Counted from the stretch's first letter, positions 7,096-15,644 are shown. The stretch: DNA of 28,301 bases from Actinobacillus sp. (GCA_020026075.1 JAHHQZ010000022.1:1-28301); one strand, 5' to 3'. A program made the numbers and translations. The notes: generated by a model from the sequence alone, not told the origin.

Positions 7096-7725
7096 ATTGT
7101 AACACAGCAAAATGAGAAAGGGAGTTACAACGCTCACAAGCCTTAGGGTTTAGCGTGGCAGATTGTAACACAGCAAAATGAGAAAGGGAGTTACAACTGG
7201 GCGGCGGAATTATTGGAATTTAAAAATATTGTAACACAGCAAAATGAGAAAGGGAGTTACAACGATTCACCACAATCATTAGACGTGTGGCATATTGTAA
7301 CACAGCAAAATGAGAAAGGGAGTTACAACAAGGGCTAAGGATTTAAAATGCAATACAATATTGTAACACAGCAAAATGAGAAAGGGAGTTACAACTAAGC
7401 GGCTCCGCTTATCTTGAACAAAAATATTGTAACACAGCAAAATGAGAAAGGGAGTTACAACCGTAGAGAAACGTAACGATAACGAGCAGGAATTGTAACA
7501 CAGCAAAATGAGAAAGGGAGTTACAACTTTCGACCCTTACGACACACCAATAGAGCTATTGTAACACAGCAAAATGAGAAAGGGAGTTACAACGTTTCCT
7601 GTTTGCCCCTGCGGGGTATGCAGATTGTAACACAGCAAAATGAGAAAGGGAGTTACAACCGGAAGGCTTTGGTTTATGTTTGCGTTACAATTGTAACACA
7701 GCAAAATGAGAAAGGGAGTTACAAC
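7096..7725 (-). CRISPR. Type II-C CRISPR array, 10 repeats and 9 spacers
   Basis: Ten copies of a 36-base repeat start at 7096, 7162, 7228, 7294, 7360, 7426, 7492, 7558, 7624 and 7690. All look identical, with a strict 66-base period and nine 30-base spacers. On the plus strand the repeat starts ATTGTAACACAGC and ends GGGAGTTACAAC. Its reverse complement starts GTTGTAACTCCC and ends GTGTTACAAT, the Neisseria/Pasteurella type II-C repeat form. The crRNA sense is therefore the minus strand, opposite to the cas genes. This is confirmed by the tracrRNA anti-repeat at 2417-2452. Each repeat ends in TGTTACAAT, an extended -10 box that would start transcription about six bases into the next spacer. 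No spacer matches another part of this window that I can see. Confidence 0.98.
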
Positions 7726-7826
7726 ACTGCTTTTACTATCCGAGCAGTGAGCAATGTTTATAGATTTGAAAAAGATGGCAAATAATATTTTTCTGCAATG
7801 AAATATCCGTATTTTTGTGTAAATAA
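7726..7826. other. Array-flanking AT-rich region (possible leader)
   Basis: About 100 bases lie between the last repeat and the acrB-side terminator, upstream of the array in the minus-strand crRNA sense. They begin with a small inverted repeat: ACTGCT at 7726 and AGCAGT about 11 bases later. The rest is AT-rich, with no gene. It could be the leader, but the integration end of type II-C arrays cannot be read from sequence alone. The 50 bases at 7046-7095 on the other side are the alternative. Confidence 0.35.
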
Positions 7827-7858
7827 AAAACGTGCCTTAAAACTAAGGCACGTTTTAT
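7827..7858. terminator. Terminator of the acrRAB operon, near-symmetric
   Basis: CGTGCCTTA (7831-7839) and TAAGGCACG (7844-7852) form a 9-bp stem with an AAAC loop, extended by A/T pairs. An A-run flanks one side and a T-run the other. It lies about 45 bases past the acrB stop on the minus strand and can act in both directions, isolating the array from the efflux operon. Confidence 0.85.
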
Positions 7859-7874
7859 TTTATGGTCTAAATGC

Positions 7875-7889
7875 TAGGCCGGAATATTT
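7875..7889. repeat. Single arm of the dispersed GGCCGGAAT motif
   Basis: TAGGCCGGAATATTT lies between the terminator and the acrB stop. Unlike the copies at 7-48 and 22311-22354, there is no matching second arm nearby, so this is a solitary copy. Confidence 0.6.
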
Positions 7890-7898
7890 AAAGAAATT

Positions 7899-10800
7899 TT
7901 ATTTAGTTGTATGTGTTTCCTTTTCTTCAAATACAGGGAGCGGTTTATGTTCACTGGCGATGAAGGTGTAAATGACTGGCAACACGAATAAGGTAAATAA
8001 TGTGCCTAGACTTAACCCTGCTACAATCACAATCCCGATACTGAAACGAGAAACCGCACCAGCACCGCTTGCGTAAAGTAGCGGAATTAGCCCTGCGATC
8101 ATCGCTGCGGTAGTCATTAAAATTGGGCGTAAACGAATATTTGCCGCCACCATAATAGCCTGAATTCGACTTTTACCGTGTAGTAGTTGCTCTTCTTTCG
8201 CCACTTCACACATTAAAATCCCGTGCTTCGTGATAAGCCCAATAAGGGTGATTAAGCCCACTTCCGAGTAAATATTAAGCGTTGCACCCGCAATACCGAA
8301 CTTACTGCATAGATTTAGAACCAGCAATGCACCACTAACGGCTAGCGGTACGGATACTAAAATCACCAATGGATCACGCCAAGATTCAAACTGCACCGCA
8401 AGCACAAGATAAATAATCAAAATCGCTAACCCAAACGTCGACGCAAGGGAGCTACCCTCTTGCACAAACTGGCGAGATTCACTAAGGAAATCATATTGAT
8501 AGCTTTCTGGCAGTGCACTTTCAGCGGCATTTTGCACCCAATGCACCGCATCACCAATGGAGGTTCCAGGCATTGGTACGGCAGAAATGGTCGCTGCATT
8601 AAGCTGGTTAAAGCGTGGCAGGCTTGCTGGTGTCGGTTTTAATTCAAAGCTCACAAGGCTTGATAATGACACACTTTCGCCGTTAGCCGTTTTTACAAAA
8701 TATTTGTTTAAATCTTCTGGCGATAAACGATCCGCACGTTTTACTTGTGCGATCACTTTATAGGCCCTGCCATCAATGTTGACACGTGTTACGGTCGCTG
8801 CTGCCAAATAAGCACCGAGCGTTTGCCCAATTTGTTGTATTGTAATGCCGTAAGTACGTGCTTTCGCTTTATCAATATGCATATCCACTTCTGCGGTATT
8901 AAATTGCAAATCTAAATTTGTGTAAATAAATTTGCCTGAGCGTTGCATTCGTTGCAAAAACTCATTCGCCACAGTGGCTAAGCGGTCGTAGCTCTCGTTA
9001 GTACTAATCACAAGCCCAACTGGTGGTCCTGATTCGCCTGTATTGATTTCAGGGAAACCAAAACTGGTGATGGTTACCTCTGGAATCGTTTTTGCTTTCT
9101 CATTGATTTCATTGATAATTTTTGCTTGACTTTCACGTTGCGACCAATCTTTTAAATTCGCCACACTGATGGCTTGGTTACTACTCGGTGCACCTGCGAT
9201 AATCATTGAAGAAGCCACGCCTTTTTGGTTCTGTAGCATTTCTGAAAATGGTTTCATTGCAGCCTGTACATAATCGGTATTGGTAGTCGCTGGTGCTGTT
9301 CCCATTATGTAAACTGCCCCCTTGTCTTCCTGTGGTACCATTTCCGTTGGTAAGTCACGGAATAAGAAAGGCAATGTGACGAAAATCACGCCAGCAAATA
9401 CCATTAAGCAACGTCGATTTTGCATAATGACGGTCAAAATTCCGTCATAAATTCCGACCACCCGTTTAAAGGCACGATCAATTTTCGCTTCTAAACCGTT
9501 TGGTTTTTCATTAGAACGCAAAAGCTTGCTACTCATCATTGGTGATAAAGTCAACGCAGCGACACCTGAAATCAGCACCGCACCAGCGAGCGTTAAAGCA
9601 AACTCTTGGAACAGCGAGCCTGTAATACCGCCCATTAACGCCATTGGGGAATACACCGCCACCAGCGTAATCGTCATTGAAATGACGGGAATGGCAATTT
9701 CCCTTGTACCAATAATTGCCGCACGGAATGGCGTTTCGCCCTCTTTGACGTGGCGATCCACGTTTTCCAACACCACGATTGCATCATCAACCACCAAGCC
9801 AATGGCGAGAATCATCGCGAGTAAAGTCATTAAATTGATGGTAAAATCAAAGGCTTGCAACAACAACACTACGCCAATGAGAGAAATTGGAATAGTGATC
9901 ACAGGAATCAAAATCGCACGTAGCGAGCCAATAAACAGTAAAATCACCACTAGCACGATAACCGTTGCCTCCACGATGGTTTTAATCACTTCGTGGATAG
10001 AGTCATCGATAGCAATCGTACTGTCATACAGCACGTTGGTCTGAATACTGCTCGGCAAATTTTTCTCAATTTGGTGATACACCGGCATTATATTTTTCAC
10101 CACATCAATCGGGTTTGCCGTAGGTGCAGATTCAATACCAAGAATCACCGCCTCTTTGCCATCAGCCGTAGCGTGAACATCATTACTTTCTCGTTCCAGT
10201 TTGACCGTAGCCACGTCACGCAAATATACTAAATGCTCGCCTTTGCCTGCCACCACTAAGTTACCTAGATCTTCAACCGTGTTCGTTGTAGTATTGATTT
10301 TATTACGATAGGTCACAAAGTAGCCGTTCTCGTTACCTGCGGCAGTTTGCACGTTATTAGCCTGCAAGGCCGCCATAATTTCAGGTGCGGATAAATGCTC
10401 CGCTGCTAAGCGTTCAGGGTCAAGCCAAATTCGCATCGCATAAGGCGTACCACCGTACAAGGACACTTGTGAAATCCCCTGCACCGTGAAAAGTTGCGGT
10501 TTCACCACTCGCTCAATGTAGTCCGTCACTTGGCTGGCATCGAGCTTATCGGAGAAAAATCGCAAATATAAAATGGCATTACCACCAGAAGATGCCGTAA
10601 TCACAGGGTCTTCAATGCCTTGCGGTAATTTTGATTTCACCGCATTCACTTTAGACAACACATCCGCCAGCGCTGCATTAGGATCTGTGTTCAGTTTCAT
10701 TTTCACCGTAATGGTTGAACTGCTTTGCGCACTGGACGACGATATGTAGTCAATATGCTCGGCTTTCGCAATGGATTCTTCTAATGTGGAAGTTACAAAT

Positions 10801-10982
10801 GATTGCATTAAATTGGCATCCGCCCCTGGATAAGCCGTTGACACCGTCAGCACGGTGCTAGTCATTTTCGGGTATTGACGCACGTTTAATTTCGTCAGCG
10901 CCTGTAAGCCAAGAATGACAATCAGCAAGCTCACACAGGCCGCTAAAACGGGACGGCGAATAAAAATATCGCTAAATTTCAT
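7899..10982 (-). CDS. acrB: RND multidrug efflux pump, inner-membrane transporter (AcrB-type)
   Basis: Proton-driven drug exporter of the HAE-1 RND family, acting as a trimer in the inner membrane with the AcrA-type adaptor and an outer-membrane channel. It has 1027 residues, normal for the family. TM1 is at about 10-30 (PVLAACVSLLIVILGLQ). The first periplasmic porter half is at about 35-335. TM2-TM6 follow, with the proton-relay motif GLVVDDAIVVLEN (D399, D400). The second periplasmic half and TM8-TM12 come next, with the relay lysine in LITKHGILMCEVAKE of TM10. It resembles the Haemophilus influenzae AcrB homologue. The gene starts nine bases after acrA. No TolC gene is in the window. Confidence 0.93.
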   Translation of the reverse strand: MKFSDIFIRRPVLAACVSLLIVILGLQALTKLNVRQYPKMTSTVLTVSTAYPGADANLMQSFVTSTLEESIAKAEHIDYISSSSAQSSSTITVKMKLNTDPNAALADVLSKVNAVKSKLPQGIEDPVITASSGGNAILYLRFFSDKLDASQVTDYIERVVKPQLFTVQGISQVSLYGGTPYAMRIWLDPERLAAEHLSAPEIMAALQANNVQTAAGNENGYFVTYRNKINTTTNTVEDLGNLVVAGKGEHLVYLRDVATVKLERESNDVHATADGKEAVILGIESAPTANPIDVVKNIMPVYHQIEKNLPSSIQTNVLYDSTIAIDDSIHEVIKTIVEATVIVLVVILLFIGSLRAILIPVITIPISLIGVVLLLQAFDFTINLMTLLAMILAIGLVVDDAIVVLENVDRHVKEGETPFRAAIIGTREIAIPVISMTITLVAVYSPMALMGGITGSLFQEFALTLAGAVLISGVAALTLSPMMSSKLLRSNEKPNGLEAKIDRAFKRVVGIYDGILTVIMQNRRCLMVFAGVIFVTLPFLFRDLPTEMVPQEDKGAVYIMGTAPATTNTDYVQAAMKPFSEMLQNQKGVASSMIIAGAPSSNQAISVANLKDWSQRESQAKIINEINEKAKTIPEVTITSFGFPEINTGESGPPVGLVISTNESYDRLATVANEFLQRMQRSGKFIYTNLDLQFNTAEVDMHIDKAKARTYGITIQQIGQTLGAYLAAATVTRVNIDGRAYKVIAQVKRADRLSPEDLNKYFVKTANGESVSLSSLVSFELKPTPASLPRFNQLNAATISAVPMPGTSIGDAVHWVQNAAESALPESYQYDFLSESRQFVQEGSSLASTFGLAILIIYLVLAVQFESWRDPLVILVSVPLAVSGALLVLNLCSKFGIAGATLNIYSEVGLITLIGLITKHGILMCEVAKEEQLLHGKSRIQAIMVAANIRLRPILMTTAAMIAGLIPLLYASGAGAVSRFSIGIVIVAGLSLGTLFTLFVLPVIYTFIASEHKPLPVFEEKETHTTK

Positions 10983-10991
10983 TACTTATCC

Positions 10992-12242
10992 TTATAAATT
11001 TCCGATGGCTTTCGGCATTGTCACGCCAACCAGAGGCTTATCTTCAATGATCACAAGCGCACCTTTGCTCAAACGTTGCGAACCACCCACGACAAAGCGT
11101 TCCCCAAATTTAAGGCCGCTACCATCGAGCAAGGCGTTCACTGTGTGGCGATCTTGTATAACAATTGGTACTTGTTTTACTTGGAATACGCGCTCGATTT
11201 GTTTTTTGTATTTAAACATTGGGTTCGCCAGCACTTCATCACGCACTTTTTCACTAAGCGGTTCAATTACATACAAATAATCGCCGTACATATTGAAGTT
11301 AATCGCCACTTGCGGCACGACCATTTGTTGCGGTTTAACTGGTAAATTCACTGCTAAACGCACGAACATTCCTGATAACAAATCCTTAGTGTTGTCGCCG
11401 GTGAACACCGCCTGCACACTCACCAAACCAGAGTTTTGATCAATTGCTGGATCGATGGCCGTAATTTTTCCTAAAAAAGTGGCGTTCGGGTAAGCATCAC
11501 TTTGTGCCACAATGGTTTCCCCATTGCGTAATTGGGTTAAATTATTTTGAGCAATGGTGAAATCCACTTTCATTTCGCTGCGATCTTCCAACTGCACAAT
11601 GTCCGTGCCAGCATTCACAAATTGCCCAACATTCACTTTCACAATCCCCGCAACCCCAGAAAACGGTGCCACAATTTGACGGCGACTCAACGTCGCTTTA
11701 AGTGAGGCAATTTGTGCTTTCTTCGCTAAATAATTGGCTTTAGCCGTGTCTAGTTCCTGCTTGGAAATGCTTTTGGTGCGATATAGTTTCACGTAGCTTT
11801 CATAAGTGTTTTCCAACGATGGCAACTGATCTTCGCTCGCTTGCAAATTAGCTTGCTCCACGTGGCTGTCTAAAGTCATCAACACCTGCCCTTTTTGCAC
11901 CATTTGCCCTGCTTTAACGGAAATACTTTCCACCACGCCAGAGGCTTGCACTTTCAAGGTTGCCCCTTGATTGGCTCGCACCGTTCCTGTTGCGATCAAG
12001 ATTGGCTGCCAATCTTGCGGCTGCAATGTCGCAACGGTTACCACATTTACAGGAGGCGGTCTGTGCGACAATGCTTGATTCGTTTGATAATTTATAAACG
12101 CATTCACGCTAATCATTACAGCAAACAATAGCACAATCACGCCCAACGCTAACACCAACCATCGCTTGTGGCGGCGTTGCGTTTTCGCATCAGACTGAGG
12201 CGTTCCAGCGAAGGCTGGAATATTTTCATTTTTTTTGAACAT
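10992..12242 (-). CDS. acrA: RND efflux periplasmic adaptor (AcrA-type membrane fusion protein)
   Basis: Links the AcrB-type pump to an outer-membrane channel. It has 416 residues. A basic cytoplasmic N-terminus is followed by one membrane anchor (about residues 28-48), not a lipoprotein signal. The lipoyl halves are QASGVVESISVKAGQMVQKGQ and IVAPFSGVAGIVKVNVGQFV, enclosing an alpha-helical hairpin (about 130-185), and beta-barrel and membrane-proximal domains follow. AGGA precedes the ATG at 12242, and the gene begins 17 bases after acrR. Residues 8-14 (IPAFAGT) are encoded by a palindrome with 7-base arms that looks like a REP-type repeat taken into the coding sequence, so the first 20 or so residues may be lineage-specific. 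Confidence 0.92.
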   Translation of the reverse strand: MFKKNENIPAFAGTPQSDAKTQRRHKRWLVLALGVIVLLFAVMISVNAFINYQTNQALSHRPPPVNVVTVATLQPQDWQPILIATGTVRANQGATLKVQASGVVESISVKAGQMVQKGQVLMTLDSHVEQANLQASEDQLPSLENTYESYVKLYRTKSISKQELDTAKANYLAKKAQIASLKATLSRRQIVAPFSGVAGIVKVNVGQFVNAGTDIVQLEDRSEMKVDFTIAQNNLTQLRNGETIVAQSDAYPNATFLGKITAIDPAIDQNSGLVSVQAVFTGDNTKDLLSGMFVRLAVNLPVKPQQMVVPQVAINFNMYGDYLYVIEPLSEKVRDEVLANPMFKYKKQIERVFQVKQVPIVIQDRHTVNALLDGSGLKFGERFVVGGSQRLSKGALVIIEDKPLVGVTMPKAIGNL

Positions 12243-12259
12243 TGGTTTTCCTTTTCTAA

Positions 12260-12847
12260 TTAACTATTAACGTTACAAATTGCATTAAAACTACGGCACA
12301 CCACTTGTGCTAGCTCGGCATCCGTTGGCGACACCCTCATACGGTGGCTGTCTTTGGAAATGCTCAGCACGCTTTCCATACTCATATCCCACAAAAGCCC
12401 TGCTGTAAAATTCACAAGCAGATCTTCATCAATTCCTTTCTGGCAAAAATCTTGCCAAACACTGCTGCGTTCTTGGCAAATTTGCGTCATATTTGGTAAA
12501 GATAAGTATTGGTTTAAATTCACAATGACGATGGGGTTATCTTGCAAAAAACGCCAAACGTTCCACCACATTGTTTCATATTGAGAAAAAAGACCTGCAC
12601 TTGGCTGGTAATTTTCACTCATCACCTGGTGGAAACGATCAAAAATATGTACAGCTAATTCCTGCAACAGTACTTCTTTATTTTTGAAATATAAGTAAAT
12701 CGTCCCTACAGAAATGCCCGCCGCTTTGGCGATTTTCTGAATAGACACTCCGTGTACCCCTACCGCTGCCATTACTTCCTGCGTGGCATCAAAAATACGC
12801 TGCTCCATTTGCGAGGCGTTTATTGTGCGGTTTTCTCCTTTTGGCAT
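12260..12847 (-). CDS. acrR: TetR/AcrR-family repressor of the efflux operon
   Basis: DNA-binding repressor expected to control acrRAB. It has 195 residues, typical of the family. The N-terminal TetR helix-turn-helix covers about residues 34-54 (VSIQKIAKAAGISVGTIYLYF), followed by KNKEVLL. The C-terminal half would be the ligand-binding and dimer domain. It is the first gene of the operon, followed closely by acrA and acrB, an order I recall from Haemophilus. An 18-base palindrome of TetR-operator type lies over its own promoter (12919-12936), so autoregulation is likely. Inducing ligands cannot be predicted. Confidence 0.92.
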   Translation of the reverse strand: MPKGENRTINASQMEQRIFDATQEVMAAVGVHGVSIQKIAKAAGISVGTIYLYFKNKEVLLQELAVHIFDRFHQVMSENYQPSAGLFSQYETMWWNVWRFLQDNPIVIVNLNQYLSLPNMTQICQERSSVWQDFCQKGIDEDLLVNFTAGLLWDMSMESVLSISKDSHRMRVSPTDAELAQVVCRSFNAICNVNS

Positions 12848-12918
12848 AATTTTCTCTCTATCCGTTAGCCTAATAACAGGCCATAAAAAACGATAAAAAT
12901 CAAAGATTCTTATCGGTG

Positions 12919-12936
12919 AATGAACGTTCGTTCATT
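12919..12936. promoter_or_regulatory. TetR-type operator for AcrR
   Basis: AATGAACG and CGTTCATT form perfect 8-base arms around TT. Size and composition fit TetR/AcrR operators. The palindrome overlaps the -10 box and start region of the predicted acrR promoter, so bound repressor would block the operon. It lies between acrR and the divergent cyaA, about 85 bases from the cyaA -10. Confidence 0.8.
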
Positions 12937-12960
12937 ATATGTTTTTCCCCCCCATTTGCA
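12933..12960 (-). promoter_or_regulatory. acrRAB promoter with homopolymer spacer
   Basis: On the minus strand, TATAAT (12938-12933) is preceded by TTGCAA with a 16-base spacer. The spacer contains seven Gs (12947-12953) followed by five As. The -10 lies partly inside the AcrR operator. Confidence 0.6.
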
Positions 12961-12974
12961 ATGCAAAATTTGTG

Positions 12975-12990
12975 AAAATATTCCAGCCTA
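12975..12990. repeat. Copy of the dispersed AATATTCCRGCCTA motif
   Basis: AAAATATTCCAGCCTA lies between the efflux-operon promoter and cyaA. It is one of the solitary copies of the motif found at both gene ends and within genes in this window. Confidence 0.55.
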
Positions 12991-13018
12991 TGCAATTTTT
13001 TCGCTTGAAAAATTACCG

Positions 13019-13055
13019 TATAATCGCCTCGCCTAAAATAAACCAAGCGATGGAG
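13019..13055 (+). promoter_or_regulatory. Probable cyaA -10 box and ribosome binding site
   Basis: A perfect TATAAT at 13019-13024 lies about 39 bases ahead of the cyaA GTG, but no good -35 is found at the right spacing (TTGAAA at 13005 is too close). GGAG at 13052-13055 is seven bases before the GTG and supports that start. Confidence 0.45.
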
Positions 13056-13062
13056 ATGAGCT

Positions 13063-15603
13063 GTGATTGTGAATTTAGAGGATGCGAAAAAGCGAGTTGA
13101 TTTTGTGGATCAATTACGTCTATCCCGTGCGATTGCTGGCGTACCTGACCATTTCCAAATGGTGTTGGAGCTTGTACCAGTGCTGTTTCATTTAAATCAC
13201 CCCGTGCTGCCAGGTTATGTGAAAGGCGCCCCTTGCGGGGTGGCAAACTTTGAATTTAGCACGGCACAATTGCAGTTTTTGCAAAAATGCTTTGCGCCAA
13301 TAGGCAATTTTGAGCCAATGCCTACGCCGGAAAATCCTGCGTTTTTTGGGATTTATGCAATGGGCAGTATCGGTTGCGTTACGCAAACTCCGCATTCAGA
13401 TTTGGATCTGTGGCTATGCGTGCGTCCTGACTTAACCATCGATCAGAAAGCCTGCTTAGAACAGAAAATCACCTTTATAAAAGCTTGGGCGAACGGCTTG
13501 CAAGAATCCATTAGCTTATACGTCATCACCCCTGAACACTTCCGCAACACCCACTATATTACGGCACTGTCCGAAGAAAACGACAACAGCGGTTCGGCAC
13601 AATATATGTTGTTATTGGACGAATTTTACCGCACCGCCGTTCGGCTGGCAGGTAAACGCATTTTGTGGCTCCACTTGCCTGTTGCGGAAAAAGACTACAC
13701 CCAGTGCGTGCAAGATTTAGTAGAAAAAGGTGAATTAAATTTAAACGACTGGCTCGATTTTGGCGATTTAAGTGATTTATCAGCCAACGAATATTTCGGA
13801 GCAACCCTTTGGCAACTTTACAAAGGTATCGACTCGCCCCACAAATCCGCATTGAAAATTTTACTCTTAGAAAGTTACTCTGCCGACTACCCCAATACGC
13901 AACTACTTTCACAGGCTTTCAAAAATCGCCTTTTCCGTGATGATTACCAGTACTATCACTTCGATGCTTATCTAGGAATGTTACACCGTGTGGGCCAACA
14001 TCTCGCTAAGCACGACGATAGCGAGCGTTTTGAGTTCGCTTGTCAGTGCTTTTACTTAAAAATTGCGGAAAATCGCCAAAGCTCTGTGGATATTCCAGAC
14101 AACTGGCGTTTAGCTTATTTGCCACAATTCGCCAAAATGTGGCATTGGAGCGAAACCGCTACCAGTTTTTTAGATAATTTTCCGACCTGGAAAATCAAAG
14201 CTGTACAGCGCCATCAAGAAAATTTACTGCGCTACCTTATGGCTTGCTACCGCAACCTGTTGCAATTCACACGCCAACATCAAATCAACGCCCAAATTGT
14301 GCCGAAGGATATGGCGATTCTTGGTCGTAAACTGTACACCGCCTTTGAGTCGCTACCCGGCAAAGTGCAACTGTTAAACATTGGAAACTTCGGCTCGCTC
14401 GCTGAAAATTCGCTCACCTTTGTGGAAGTCAAACACAACACCAATCTAAACCGTGGCTGGTATGTCATCAACCGCGCCCCAAATTTCCACGATCTCACCG
14501 TGCGCCGCCACAGTGAATTTAACGAAACCTTACCCAAAAGCGTGGCTTGGGCGTATTTCAACGGCTTGCTAACCAAAAAAACCAAACTGTACATTAAAAG
14601 CAACAGCGTGACGTTGGATACGCTTAACCAATTTGTCAAAGATTTATGCCGCAGCTTTGACATAACCGCTGACCCTGTCAGCAACCAAGCACTCAGCGAC
14701 CAATGCCGTATCCGTGAACTGTTCATTGCCATCAACTTAACCAGCGATGCCACTGCCAGCCTGTCGCCAAACGCTGACAGCCACAAAAAAACCATTCTTG
14801 CAGGCGACTTGTTTGACTTCAACCAAGACGAAAGTCGATTCGTCAGCAGTATCGACTTAATTTACCGCAACCGCTGGAACGAAATCCGCACCTTGCATTT
14901 CATCGGCAACAATGCCTTACTGCGTGCCATAAAAGTACTGGGCAATAAAATCCCTGCTGCGTCATCGTCCTTGCAAAATATTCAAGTGTACTGCTACGCC
15001 AAACACTACCGCAAAGCCATTGGACAGGCGATGTTAAAACTCGTGCAACGCACCTTAGGCTTGCCACAACACAAAAGTCAAAATTTTATTAAAAATTCCA
15101 GCCTAGCCCTGCAAGCACCTGATACGCCGATGCCAGTGTTACGTTGCAAAGGTACCAACTGGGAAAAATTTTTCCACATCAATCCAACATTAACTCCAAA
15201 TAGAGAAGAAAACCCCGTAAATCACCACCAAGAATCGACCCGTCAATTGTCGGAAAACTGTTGCTACCCAGTGGAAATTGATCGTTTTGCTAGCGAAGGA
15301 TTTCTACAATTCTTTTTTGAACGTGATAGTAAATTAGATGAACAAGATAACCCATCTACCACTTTCACAGTATTTATTCTCAATGAGAATAACCACCTAG
15401 AGATATATCGCCATTGCACAGGAAATCCGAAGAAAAAAATCAACCAAATCAACCAAATTTATCAAACCGCGCGTTTGAATTGTCCCACGAACCCTTATAA
15501 AATAATCAAACACCATTTTAATTATCCACAGTTTTATCAACTATTACGAATTGACGGTGCTACACAAATTACACCTTATCCTGTACAGCTCAATTTGGAG
15601 TAA
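13063..15603 (+). CDS. cyaA: Class I adenylate cyclase
   Basis: Makes cyclic AMP from ATP for CRP; in Haemophilus relatives this signal controls sugar use and competence. It has 846 residues, against 848 in E. coli. The nucleotidyltransferase core is visible: Y98 through G101-S102 (IYAMGSIG), then HSDLDLWLC with D113 and D115, the metal ligands of class I cyclases. The C-terminal half is the regulatory domain and is the less conserved part. The start is a GTG supported by GGAG at 13052-13055; weak non-ATG starts are also known for enterobacterial cyaA. It is divergent from the efflux operon and is followed after 41 bases, without a visible terminator, by narP. Confidence 0.95.
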   Translation: MIVNLEDAKKRVDFVDQLRLSRAIAGVPDHFQMVLELVPVLFHLNHPVLPGYVKGAPCGVANFEFSTAQLQFLQKCFAPIGNFEPMPTPENPAFFGIYAMGSIGCVTQTPHSDLDLWLCVRPDLTIDQKACLEQKITFIKAWANGLQESISLYVITPEHFRNTHYITALSEENDNSGSAQYMLLLDEFYRTAVRLAGKRILWLHLPVAEKDYTQCVQDLVEKGELNLNDWLDFGDLSDLSANEYFGATLWQLYKGIDSPHKSALKILLLESYSADYPNTQLLSQAFKNRLFRDDYQYYHFDAYLGMLHRVGQHLAKHDDSERFEFACQCFYLKIAENRQSSVDIPDNWRLAYLPQFAKMWHWSETATSFLDNFPTWKIKAVQRHQENLLRYLMACYRNLLQFTRQHQINAQIVPKDMAILGRKLYTAFESLPGKVQLLNIGNFGSLAENSLTFVEVKHNTNLNRGWYVINRAPNFHDLTVRRHSEFNETLPKSVAWAYFNGLLTKKTKLYIKSNSVTLDTLNQFVKDLCRSFDITADPVSNQALSDQCRIRELFIAINLTSDATASLSPNADSHKKTILAGDLFDFNQDESRFVSSIDLIYRNRWNEIRTLHFIGNNALLRAIKVLGNKIPAASSSLQNIQVYCYAKHYRKAIGQAMLKLVQRTLGLPQHKSQNFIKNSSLALQAPDTPMPVLRCKGTNWEKFFHINPTLTPNREENPVNHHQESTRQLSENCCYPVEIDRFASEGFLQFFFERDSKLDEQDNPSTTFTVFILNENNHLEIYRHCTGNPKKKINQINQIYQTARLNCPTNPYKIIKHHFNYPQFYQLLRIDGATQITPYPVQLNLE
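15091..15105. repeat. Copy of the dispersed motif inside cyaA
   Basis: AAAAATTCCAGCCTA lies within the cyaA coding sequence, in the less conserved C-terminal part, where it is translated as ordinary residues (K-N-S-S-L). Confidence 0.5.
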
Positions 15604-15644
15604 CATTGCTGTAAAATCTTAACCAAGTTTAAAGGATTCCCTAT

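Noticed and set aside
7279..7785. Open frames across the CRISPR array on both strands (75 and 60 codons) with repeated LLCYN or VTQQNEKGSYN segments
   Set aside because: They are translations of the CRISPR repeats; the internal repetition follows the 66-base period.
7753..7790. Possible degenerate eleventh CRISPR repeat beyond the last repeat
   Set aside because: At the position expected from the 66-base period only scattered bases agree with the repeat, no better than chance in AT-rich DNA.
9526..10044. 172-codon open frame antisense to acrB
   Set aside because: It lies wholly inside acrB on the opposite strand, is rich in Ser, Thr and Ile as expected from a complement of a membrane-protein gene, and has no family resemblance.
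14280..14822. 180-codon open frame antisense to cyaA
   Set aside because: Shadow of the cyaA coding frame, with no recognisable domain or ribosome binding site.
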